Part shown: positions 45,568-52,880 of the stretch, piece by piece
Numbering within the stretch: position 1 is the first letter of the stretch
How the letters are laid out: each line of letters starts with the position of its first letter
Assembly: GCA_964607765.1 (NCBI GenBank)
Contig: CAZSNT010000014.1
Location: 29,603 to 93,602, forward strand
From: CAZSNT01 sp964607765
GTDB lineage: Bacteria; Verrucomicrobiota; Lentisphaeria; Oligosphaerales; JABHEG01
Reading direction: 5' to 3'
DNA: 64,000 bases
Notes under the pieces: generated by a model
Seen by the model: only the letters and a program-made list of their open reading frames with translations
What the model was told of the DNA's origin: nothing
Database searches by the model: none
Made by a program: the position numbers and the translations under genes

Positions 45568-46796
45568 TCGTACTCCCGGACAATGCGCATGGCGATATCC
45601 GTCCAGTCGATCACGCGCTGCGCGTCGCCATGAAGCGTGCCGCCAATGTAATTGATGAGGCACGTGACGTTGGTACTGCACTGCGAGACAGCGTTCCGCA
45701 GATAGGCTTCCTCGCGGTCGGGGTACCAGTTGATGGCGCCCTGGTGCAGGCCTGTAGGCTTGAACGAGTGGACATACGTGCGGCCCAGGAGCTCGGAAGT
45801 CCGGCGCAGATCGTTCCACTCGCTGACGGAGATCCAGCGCAGGTGCGGGGTCTTCACCACGCTCTCCCATTTGGTGTCGATGCGCTCGCAGCAGGAGAGA
45901 GACGTGAGCCCGTACGGTTCGAGCAGTGGACGCTCGTACTGGAAAATGAACTCCTCGTGCATGGCCAGGGATACGGCCTCGAAGATCTGCGCCATGCAGC
46001 CGCCCCAGATGTGGCCCAGGGTCAGCGGCTCGCCAGCCTCCGCGGCAGGCATCTGGTCGATGGGGCCGATGCCGTTGTTTGACACGCTCTCCTCGTCAGT
46101 CTTCGGGCGCAGCACGCCCAGTTCCTCGAGGCGTCGGTTCTTCCCGGCCTGGATCTCAGCCAGCCGGCCGATGAACGTGTGGCACCACTCCGGATCCAGG
46201 ACCATGTCCATGAAGAACTCCTCGATACCCCGCAGGTTGCACGCGGTGTCGCCGAGGTTGTTCCCGTGAACGTTCACTCTCTCCGGAAGCACCGTCAGGA
46301 TGTCACCGAAGATGTGCTCGGCTTCCTGCTTGGCCGTGCGCGTCGCCTCCTCATTGACCGAAATCTCGTACGGCTGAATCTCCTCGATGTCCGACTTCTC
46401 GATGATTACCGGCTTGGGCTTCCAGGCGCCCCGCGCTTCCTCGGGCACGGTCAGTTCGCGTCGGATCCCGCCGGTCCAATGGAGCGCCCGGCCGTAGTAG
46501 ATGACGGGATCGATGATGCGGTCGTCCTTGAGGTGATGGAACGCCCAGATCTTCCGCCGCAGTTCGCACTCGTAGTTGCGCGCGGCTTTGGATTCGAGCG
46601 TCAGCAACCGATCATCGGGGAGAAACTCCTGCCAGACCTCCGGCATAAAGCGGGAGTAGACCAGCGGCCTGACTTCTTCCAGGTTGTTCAACCGCCGCCA
46701 CAGCTCACGCTTCTCGTCGTTGACCGGCAGGGCTGCAATCTCGGCGACCTCTGAGGCGAGGTCGCGGAGCACGCGTATTTCGTCGGTTCGGATCAT
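45564..46796 (-). CDS. URO-D-superfamily protein coupled to a metallochaperone
   Basis: 410 residues from the ATG at 46796 (CAGGAA upstream). It shares with the protein at 18582-19823 an N-terminal charged helical segment (VLRDLASEV..ELWRRL) and a CCE motif (LSCCERIDTKWE) where MtaA-like enzymes have HxCG, so the two form a subgroup. Members of the fold move methyl groups between corrinoid and coenzyme or decarboxylate porphyrins; this one is not a heme-pathway enzyme by context. The ATGA link to a COG0523 GTPase suggests that it needs metal delivery. Substrate unknown. Confidence 0.7.
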   Translation of the reverse strand: MIRTDEIRVLRDLASEVAEIAALPVNDEKRELWRRLNNLEEVRPLVYSRFMPEVWQEFLPDDRLLTLESKAARNYECELRRKIWAFHHLKDDRIIDPVIYYGRALHWTGGIRRELTVPEEARGAWKPKPVIIEKSDIEEIQPYEISVNEEATRTAKQEAEHIFGDILTVLPERVNVHGNNLGDTACNLRGIEEFFMDMVLDPEWCHTFIGRLAEIQAGKNRRLEELGVLRPKTDEESVSNNGIGPIDQMPAAEAGEPLTLGHIWGGCMAQIFEAVSLAMHEEFIFQYERPLLEPYGLTSLSCCERIDTKWESVVKTPHLRWISVSEWNDLRRTSELLGRTYVHSFKPTGLHQGAINWYPDREEAYLRNAVSQCSTNVTCLINYIGGTLHGDAQRVIDWTDIAMRIVREYE

Positions 46797-46870
46797 GCCA
46801 CGGATTCCTGTAGTTCAATCTTGAGTTCGGAAATCTCCATTCTCCATTCTGCAATCTACACTCACGTGCG

Positions 46871-46887
46871 GCTTCCTTAGAGGAAGC
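46871..46887. other. Small inverted repeat between the GH16 and URO-D-like genes
   Basis: GCTTCC-TTAGA-GGAAGC lies ~40 nt beyond the GH16 stop in an AT-richer 130-nt gap. It may end the GH16 transcript or mark the URO-D/COG0523 promoter. No U-run follows. Confidence 0.25.
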
Positions 46888-46927
46888 TAATTGCATTGGG
46901 GGCTTGGAGGTCGAGTGTCAGTAACCG

Positions 46928-48529
46928 CTACTCTCCTCTTCCTTGCAGCGTCTTGGGATGCTTCTTGCGGAAATCGCGTGCGTAATCCGAGATCTTGGTC
47001 GGTACCGTCGGTTCCCGGTGCGGCCGGTAGGTTTTACGCCAATCCGTGTCCATCTCAGGATTCGTCCAGACACGGCAGTAGTCGATGGAAAACGTCGAGG
47101 GCAGGTCCTCGTCCTCAGGCACACCGAGCCAGTTGAACATGGCTTCGGAATCGAAGAGCAGGAACATCGGCCCGTGCCAGTGGGTGTTGGGCAGCGAGCG
47201 GACCAGGATGCCGTCGAAGTAGTAATTGATGGCCGCCTCCCCCCACTCGAGACCGTACACGTGGAACCCATCGGCCAGACGGAAGGGGGCCACCCACTTG
47301 CCGCCCTTGTTCCAGTGCTTCTTGCCGTCCTCCGGCGTTTCGAACACGTGGGCATTCATGCCGTAGTTGTATTCGTAGCCCTTGGCTTTGCCGCCAATCT
47401 CGAAGACGTCGATCTCGAGGCCGTAGCGCCCCTTCTCGGTGAAGGAACCGCCAGACAACCAGAACGCGCTCGATCCCGCCGAGTCCATGGGCCTGGCCTT
47501 GATCTCGAAGTAGCCGTAGCGGAAGAGCGCCTTGGAAACGACGGAGGCGGAAGAGTAGGTGTTGTATTCGGCGCCGTTGCTCTTGTAAAGGACCTCGGTG
47601 GGCAGGTCGTCGTCCCGGCGGAATGTCAGGTGCAACTGACCGTCCCGGACAGCCACGTTCTCCGGGAGGAACCGGGACGGGGCACGCCCGTACCAGCCAG
47701 GGTTGCAGTTCCACCAGACTGCGTCGTTCAGGCGGTCGCCCTCGAAGTCGTCACAGAACGCCTCGATTTTCTGCCAGTTGCTCTCGTTGGTCTGGTCTGA
47801 GAGTGGGTAATCGGTGCTCGTGTGCTTCGGCAGTTCGGGAAGCGGGCCCGTGCGCGTCCAGTCGCTGCGTTCCTCGACGATGCCCCATCTGCCCATCAGG
47901 TAGTCCTTCACCGCCTGGATCTGCTCGTAGACGAGGAAGGAGTGGTTGAAGACCATGATTTCGGCCACGTCGCCGATCAACTCCTCCCCGGGCTTGGTCA
48001 TGTTGCGGCCGATCAGCAGCCGCCCGCGATGTGTGCTGCCCGGGAAGATGCCGACGCGCACGGATGCGGCCTGTGCGCTGCCTTCGGTCCCCGTGTCGAC
48101 GAAGAAGCTCCCCGCCTGGGTGTCATTCGGGGTCTTGCCGTTCCAGCACGAGAGCAGGCGCTGCCACTTGCGCGGCGTGGCCTGTTCAGCCGTCCGCCGG
48201 AACACGACGAACGCGCTGATACCGCCGATACCATCCGCAAGCCGCTCCACGGCAAACTGCTCTTTGCCTGAAAAGCGCAGCACGGCACGGTCGCTGAGTG
48301 CCTTGGGGACAGACATCGGACCGGCAGCGGTGATCAGGGCGGCATGGTTGCCGTGCCCGGAAAGGTCCTGCCACGAGGCGATCTTGCCCTGCTCCATCAC
48401 GAGCGATCCGGCGTCGCTGGCGTCCAAGTGCAGGATCAGGCCTTTCGGCAGGTCGGCGGCAGTAAGGGGTAGGGCGGTAGTCAACATAACGACTCCCTGA
48501 ATCAGCTTCCTGAGTTGGTGGTATAGCAT
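46928..48529 (-). CDS. Secreted LamG-GH16 glycoside hydrolase (galactanase type)
   Basis: 533 residues from the ATG at 48529 (GGAG 9 nt upstream), chosen over the GTG at 48550 because it opens a signal peptide (MLYHQLRKLIQGVVMLTTALPL). Residues ~25-215 are a concanavalin/LamG domain; residues ~250-490 are GH16 with the bulged catalytic motif Glu372-x-Asp374-x-x-Glu377 (EIDVFE), the form found in kappa-carrageenases, agarases and porphyranases. It is probably an endo-acting enzyme that opens the polysaccharide outside the cell. Subfamily cannot be fixed by eye. It follows the GH43-like gene directly. Confidence 0.85.
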   Translation of the reverse strand: MLYHQLRKLIQGVVMLTTALPLTAADLPKGLILHLDASDAGSLVMEQGKIASWQDLSGHGNHAALITAAGPMSVPKALSDRAVLRFSGKEQFAVERLADGIGGISAFVVFRRTAEQATPRKWQRLLSCWNGKTPNDTQAGSFFVDTGTEGSAQAASVRVGIFPGSTHRGRLLIGRNMTKPGEELIGDVAEIMVFNHSFLVYEQIQAVKDYLMGRWGIVEERSDWTRTGPLPELPKHTSTDYPLSDQTNESNWQKIEAFCDDFEGDRLNDAVWWNCNPGWYGRAPSRFLPENVAVRDGQLHLTFRRDDDLPTEVLYKSNGAEYNTYSSASVVSKALFRYGYFEIKARPMDSAGSSAFWLSGGSFTEKGRYGLEIDVFEIGGKAKGYEYNYGMNAHVFETPEDGKKHWNKGGKWVAPFRLADGFHVYGLEWGEAAINYYFDGILVRSLPNTHWHGPMFLLFDSEAMFNWLGVPEDEDLPSTFSIDYCRVWTNPEMDTDWRKTYRPHREPTVPTKISDYARDFRKKHPKTLQGRGE

Positions 48530-48553
48530 TGGGTCTACTCCAGGATCCACTGG

Positions 48554-49693
48554 TCACAAGCAGCCAGCACGAACAACAACGGCGAACGAATCGTCGCTGT
48601 CCTTGGGTAACACGGCGATGATCAGGGCTTTGACGATGCCGTCTTCCACATACAGCTTGGGCATGTCTGCCGTGCGTCGACAGCGCGCCTTCGAGCCGTC
48701 GGTCCAGTTGATCTCGCCGGCGCGGATGACCAGTGGATCCTGGCCCAGACTCCAGTGCAGTCCTTCGGCGTCGGAATGAAACCAGAGCATGGAGCCGTCG
48801 GGATCGTCAGTCCACGCGCCGCGGCAGTCCTTGGCGATGCAGTAGCAGCGCCCGTCCTGGAACCACTCGACGTGGTCATCGACGGCGAACCTGGAGGTCG
48901 GATGCGTAATGAACGGAACGCCCGTGTCCACGAATGGGCCCGTGGGCGAATCTGCCAAGGCAGTGACGTGGATCACGCGTCCGCCCCACTGCCCCTCTTC
49001 CTCCTCGACGGTCTTGTAGGCCATCAGAAATCTGCCGTCGGGGCGCATGGAGACGGTTGGGGTCGAGACCATGCGACGCGTGGGGTCGATGTCGATCAGC
49101 GGCTTGTCAGAACGCTGCCACGGGCCGTTGAGGTCGTCGGCAATGGCCAGGCCGATGCGTTGGTTGTTGCGGTTTACCCACCACTCATCGTCCTGGGTCA
49201 GCGGCGTCCGTGTCGCTGGCGTCTCGTCCCAGTAGCCGCTGCCGCGGTTGCCCATGTGGTAGAGGTAGGCCCTGCCGTCGTGCTCCAGCACATGGGGATT
49301 GTGGGTGCAGTCGCCATCCCAGTACGCTCTGCCCCTGGCAGGCAGGACCCGGTTCCGGAAAACGTAAGGTCCGATGAGACTGTCGGAGACGGCGTGAGCG
49401 ATCTCGGAGTGCGTCGCCCAGGCCAAGTGCCCCCGGGTTCTGGGCCAGCGCGAGTAGATCGCGTGGTACGTGCCGTCGTGGCCCTTCAGGATGTTCGTGC
49501 CCCAGACGTTGTAGTCGTTCTCCTGGATGATGTTGGCCTTGTCGTAGGCCTCCGGCAACGCGAGCGGAAATCCTGGCGGGGGCAGGCGTGTCCCCGCGCG
49601 CCCTGCCGAGGGGGGGGCGGGAGCTGTTCCTGCTGCATCGCAATCAGACATCCGGATACTCTCCGTTTGCGTTCCTTTGACCGGGGTCGCCAT
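48554..49693 (-). CDS. GH43-like five-bladed propeller hydrolase
   Basis: About 379 residues from the ATG at 49693 (AGGTGAC upstream); an ATG 14 codons later also has a fair ribosome site. Repeated blades with DGTYHAIYSRW, DGRAYLYHMGN and DGRFLMAYK, and candidate acidic residues in WDGDCTHNPH and AVDDHVEWF, resemble clan GH-F/J proteins related to GH43 and GH117, but the diagnostic residues of neither are clear. No signal peptide. It is 7 nt after the FAD oxidoreductase stop, so they share a transcript. The exact activity is uncertain. Confidence 0.6.
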   Translation of the reverse strand: MATPVKGTQTESIRMSDCDAAGTAPAPPSAGRAGTRLPPPGFPLALPEAYDKANIIQENDYNVWGTNILKGHDGTYHAIYSRWPRTRGHLAWATHSEIAHAVSDSLIGPYVFRNRVLPARGRAYWDGDCTHNPHVLEHDGRAYLYHMGNRGSGYWDETPATRTPLTQDDEWWVNRNNQRIGLAIADDLNGPWQRSDKPLIDIDPTRRMVSTPTVSMRPDGRFLMAYKTVEEEEGQWGGRVIHVTALADSPTGPFVDTGVPFITHPTSRFAVDDHVEWFQDGRCYCIAKDCRGAWTDDPDGSMLWFHSDAEGLHWSLGQDPLVIRAGEINWTDGSKARCRRTADMPKLYVEDGIVKALIIAVLPKDSDDSFAVVVRAGCL

Positions 49694-49700
49694 CGTTCCG

Positions 49701-51521
49701 TCACCTGTACGCGCGGACCTCGAACAGCTTCGCGTTCTCGGCGCCATAGGTTTCCTTCAGAGTGATGCGGATGCTCGTCGCTTCTACCTCATCGAACCTG
49801 AACCTGATGAGACGTCTGCGGTTCTCGGCAAGCGACCCGACCACCATCCACTTGCCATCGACGCAAGCCTCACATTCGAGTGACTTCAGCAGCTCTCCCG
49901 GAACCTCGAGAGTGGTCAAACGCCGGACGTTTGGGTGAGTCTTCTTGAAGCCGAAGACCTGCTGCAGGTTGGTATCGCACTTGATCTCAACGCTGGACAG
50001 GGCGACAGGCTGTTCCCACTCCAGCCGCACCTGAGCGGGAAGCCCATTCGACTGCCAGTGGTGAATCTCGCCGTCGATATCACGCGACCAGCCGTTGGTC
50101 AGCAGTTTCACATCGCCCGACGAGGTGGATGATGCGGAGATCCTACAGGCGTCTCCAGCCAGGTCCCCCGGCGCTCCGGCCGGTCGCTTCGGGATGAAGG
50201 CATCATCGCGAAGAAGCTGTTCCTGGATGTCGTTCATGTAGTCCTTGCCGGCTTCCCGGGGCAGGACGCCCTCCCTGATACACAGGCCGGCCGCCGTTCC
50301 CGCCGCCTGGCCCATTACTGCGGTGGTGCCCTGGACGCGTGTCGAAGACAGGGCGATGTGCGTTTGGCTGACATTCCTCCCTGCGAACATCAGATTGGAG
50401 ATGTTCTTCGAGTAGAGGCACCGGTACGGAATCTGGTAGATTTCGGAGAACCCTTCGTGGAAGTAGCTGGGCGGCTCGCCCAGATTCTCGATCCCGCCCG
50501 GACAGTGTTCGTCCAACGACCATCCCCCGAAGGCCACGGCATCGTGGAAGTGGCGGTGCTGCAGAAGGTCCTTCTCGGACAGAATGAAGTCTCCAATCAA
50601 GCGCCGGGATTCCCGAGGCCCCGGGAGGTTGCCGACCCAGTCGAGCGCCAGGTTCTCGGCCTCCGGGAACTCGCCGGAGTTCTTGATGTAGTCCCAGACC
50701 CCGTGGACGTACCCCATCAGCTTCTGACGGATGGTGTCCTGATCAGCAATGATGTCGAAATCGCTGCCGACCTCTATCCACCAGGGGCCAATCCAGTAGT
50801 GGTTGAACTTCCGACCAGGGTGTGATTTTTCCACATCGTACGGAATGGCAAACGAGGGGGGAGTGTAGGGGGTGGGCTTGCCCATGTCCTTTGTCTCCAT
50901 GAGGATGGAGGGGCCCATCTGCCAACCGTCGGCGACCTCGGGGGCGTACTTCTCATCGAACTCGGACGACGCCTCACGGCCGGTGCGGAAGAGAGCGCCG
51001 GCACTGGCTGCCAACTGGCCATCTCCGGAGCAGTCTATGAAGACCCGGGCACGGATGGTGACCTGCATCTCCGTCGTCATTTGGATGCACCGTGCCGCTT
51101 CGATGCTCGTCCCGGACATGACCGCTTCGAGGCAATGCGTGTTCAGCATCAGTTCGAGATTGGGTTCCTGGATCACGAAGTCATACAGAGAGTGATCCCA
51201 GAGCGGATAGGACGCCTGCGGGTTGAGAAATCGGTCATGGAGAAACAGCTCCTCTATGATCCCCGTCTCCCTTTCGGCCAACCCCGTTCCCCTCAAGTGT
51301 TCCACGCCATTCACATGGGCTCTGATCTCGCTGGAGCTGTTTCCACCCAACACGGGCCGGTTCTGTATGAGGACCGTTCTTGCGCCCTGGCGGGCCGCCG
51401 CTACGGCAGCGCAGATGCCGGCAATCCCCCCACCGACAACCGCCACCTCGAAATCCAGTGTCTTCTTCCGGTTCGGTGCCTCGGCCATCCCCCTGCCGCA
51501 TTGATGCCATTGCTGAGTCAT
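49701..51521 (-). CDS. FAD-dependent oxidoreductase with discoidin-like C-terminal domain
   Basis: 606 residues from the ATG at 51521 (AAGGGA 9 nt upstream). The Rossmann FAD motif VVGGGIAGICAA, then RPVLGGNSSSEI and a late MFAGRNVSQTHIAL motif, match the FAD_oxidored family common in PVC bacteria. The last ~140 residues form an F5/8 type C (discoidin) sugar-binding fold ending AKLFEVRAYR. It may oxidise a sugar released by the neighbouring hydrolases. No signal peptide is seen. It lies between a URO-D-like gene and the GH43-like gene on one strand. A C-terminal scrap of a paralogue lies at 52736-52825. Confidence 0.8.
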   Translation of the reverse strand: MTQQWHQCGRGMAEAPNRKKTLDFEVAVVGGGIAGICAAVAAARQGARTVLIQNRPVLGGNSSSEIRAHVNGVEHLRGTGLAERETGIIEELFLHDRFLNPQASYPLWDHSLYDFVIQEPNLELMLNTHCLEAVMSGTSIEAARCIQMTTEMQVTIRARVFIDCSGDGQLAASAGALFRTGREASSEFDEKYAPEVADGWQMGPSILMETKDMGKPTPYTPPSFAIPYDVEKSHPGRKFNHYWIGPWWIEVGSDFDIIADQDTIRQKLMGYVHGVWDYIKNSGEFPEAENLALDWVGNLPGPRESRRLIGDFILSEKDLLQHRHFHDAVAFGGWSLDEHCPGGIENLGEPPSYFHEGFSEIYQIPYRCLYSKNISNLMFAGRNVSQTHIALSSTRVQGTTAVMGQAAGTAAGLCIREGVLPREAGKDYMNDIQEQLLRDDAFIPKRPAGAPGDLAGDACRISASSTSSGDVKLLTNGWSRDIDGEIHHWQSNGLPAQVRLEWEQPVALSSVEIKCDTNLQQVFGFKKTHPNVRRLTTLEVPGELLKSLECEACVDGKWMVVGSLAENRRRLIRFRFDEVEATSIRITLKETYGAENAKLFEVRAYR

Positions 51522-51614
51522 GTTTGAGGTCCCTTGTAGCACTGCGTGAAGTGCAGTGCGGTGCTCACGAGAACGGCTCCCAGAACCAGGTCTGCTCGGT
51601 CACTTGGCATGACA

Positions 51615-52619
51615 TCACGTCTGTTGCGCCAGGGTCTCTTCGATGAACGCCAGCAGATTCTCGAGGGACACGTCGCCCTCCACCGCATGAGACGGCGACA
51701 GGATATACCCTCCTCTGCGGCCGAACTCGGTCCACTGACGCGTCTCCCGGCGCACTTCGTCGGCCGTGCCGAACGGCAGCGTCTGCTGGGTGGAGAGCCC
51801 GCCCCAGAAGGCGAGCTGGCCGTGATACTGCTCGAACAGCGCCGGACAGTCCATGACCTCCGGCTGGAAGGGGTTGAAGCAGTTCAGACCGATGTCCACC
51901 AGATCGTCGAACAATTCGTCCACGTCGCCGCAGGAGTGAATGAACACCCGCTTGCCGTGGTCGCGTACGAAGCCGTACATGCGCTTGAGCTGCGGGTAGA
52001 TGAACTCGCGCCACCGATCGTAGCCCATGATCAGGCCATGCTGCTGGCCCCAGTCGTCGCCGAAGTAGACCGCGTCGATGTCGTACTCCAGCGCCTTCTC
52101 GACCTGCACAAGATTGTAATCCGCAATGGCGCCCATGAGCTCGTGCACAAAGTCCGGGTTGTCGAGGAAGTCCATGAGCAGGTTGGTCATGCCGCGCAGT
52201 GTCCAGGCGCGCTCGTAGAGCGAGAAGCCCAGGCAATAGAGACGGTAGCAATCCGGATAGCGCTCGAGCGTCTCAGGAATGTCTGCGAAGAATCGGGGAT
52301 CCAGCGGGTCGGGGAAGGTGTATCCGGCCAGAGTCGGCTCGGGCAGGACGTCGCCCTCGACGTTGCCGATGTCCTTGTCGATACTGCGATCCCACACAAC
52401 GCCGAAGACGTCGCGGAAACGGTCGTTGGCGATGTCCTCGAAGAAGCCGATCGCGCTTCCCAACAGGATGATGTGATTGCCCACCACCTTCTGCAGGTCG
52501 TCGTCACCGTAGTACTCCACCAGCCTCTGCTGCGCCTCGTGTGTGAACTGGAAGCTCCACGGCGTGTAAGGCACAGGCTCGTGGCGCAGCGCCTGTTCGA
52601 CGATCTCGCGTTTCGTCAT
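51615..52619 (-). CDS. URO-D-superfamily methyltransferase-like protein
   Basis: 334 residues from the ATG at 52619 (GGAAGGAA upstream), the usual size for the family. It begins MTKREIVEQALRHE and carries HSCGD, the zinc-binding HxC motif of MtaA/MtbA-type corrinoid methyltransferases, with a further Cys ~25 residues on. This classical motif separates it from the two CCE-type homologues in the window. It heads the run URO-D, FAD oxidoreductase, GH43-like, GH16. A role in methyl-group removal from sugars is possible but not shown. Confidence 0.75.
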   Translation of the reverse strand: MTKREIVEQALRHEPVPYTPWSFQFTHEAQQRLVEYYGDDDLQKVVGNHIILLGSAIGFFEDIANDRFRDVFGVVWDRSIDKDIGNVEGDVLPEPTLAGYTFPDPLDPRFFADIPETLERYPDCYRLYCLGFSLYERAWTLRGMTNLLMDFLDNPDFVHELMGAIADYNLVQVEKALEYDIDAVYFGDDWGQQHGLIMGYDRWREFIYPQLKRMYGFVRDHGKRVFIHSCGDVDELFDDLVDIGLNCFNPFQPEVMDCPALFEQYHGQLAFWGGLSTQQTLPFGTADEVRRETRQWTEFGRRGGYILSPSHAVEGDVSLENLLAFIEETLAQQT

Positions 52620-52652
52620 GGCATGTGTTCCTTCCGCGCACATCTATTGTAT

Positions 52653-52685
52653 ATTGTTAACAATTGATAAAAAATCAAGCGCTTG
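52653..52685 (-). promoter_or_regulatory. Promoter region with two palindromes for the URO-D/FAD/GH operon
   Basis: A sharply AT-rich island upstream of 52619 contains a perfect 12-bp palindrome ATTGTTAACAAT (52653-52664) and a perfect 10-bp palindrome CAAGCGCTTG (52676-52685). The second has the AAGCGCTT core common in LacI-family operators. TATACAAT on the minus strand is a candidate -10. Sugar-responsive repression is a reasonable inference. Confidence 0.45.
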
Positions 52686-52735
52686 CGCTGAGAGGAAGAT
52701 CATCGAGTGGCGAGCTGGAGTCGCCTGTGCAGTCG

Positions 52736-52825
52736 CTACTCATCGTAGGCTCTGATCCCGAAAACACGTGCCGACAGATCGCCGCTGGTCCTCTTCACGT
52801 CCAGCCTGATCTTCGACAGCAAGAT
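52736..52825 (-). pseudogene. C-terminal remnant of an FAD-oxidoreductase/discoidin protein
   Basis: About 30 codons ending at the TAG at 52736 read KIRLDVKRTSGDLSARVFGIRAYDE, split here as KIRLDVKRTSG and DLSARVFGIRAYDE. This aligns with the end of the intact oxidoreductase (IRITLKETYG, AENAKLFEVRAYR). Nothing of the preceding gene survives; upstream lies the ATPase cassette. It marks the left scar of that cassette. Confidence 0.55.
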
Positions 52826-52880
52826 GAGGTAGTGAGATGAAGAAGCCCGGAACGAATGTGCTCGACCTCATCTCCCTGCC

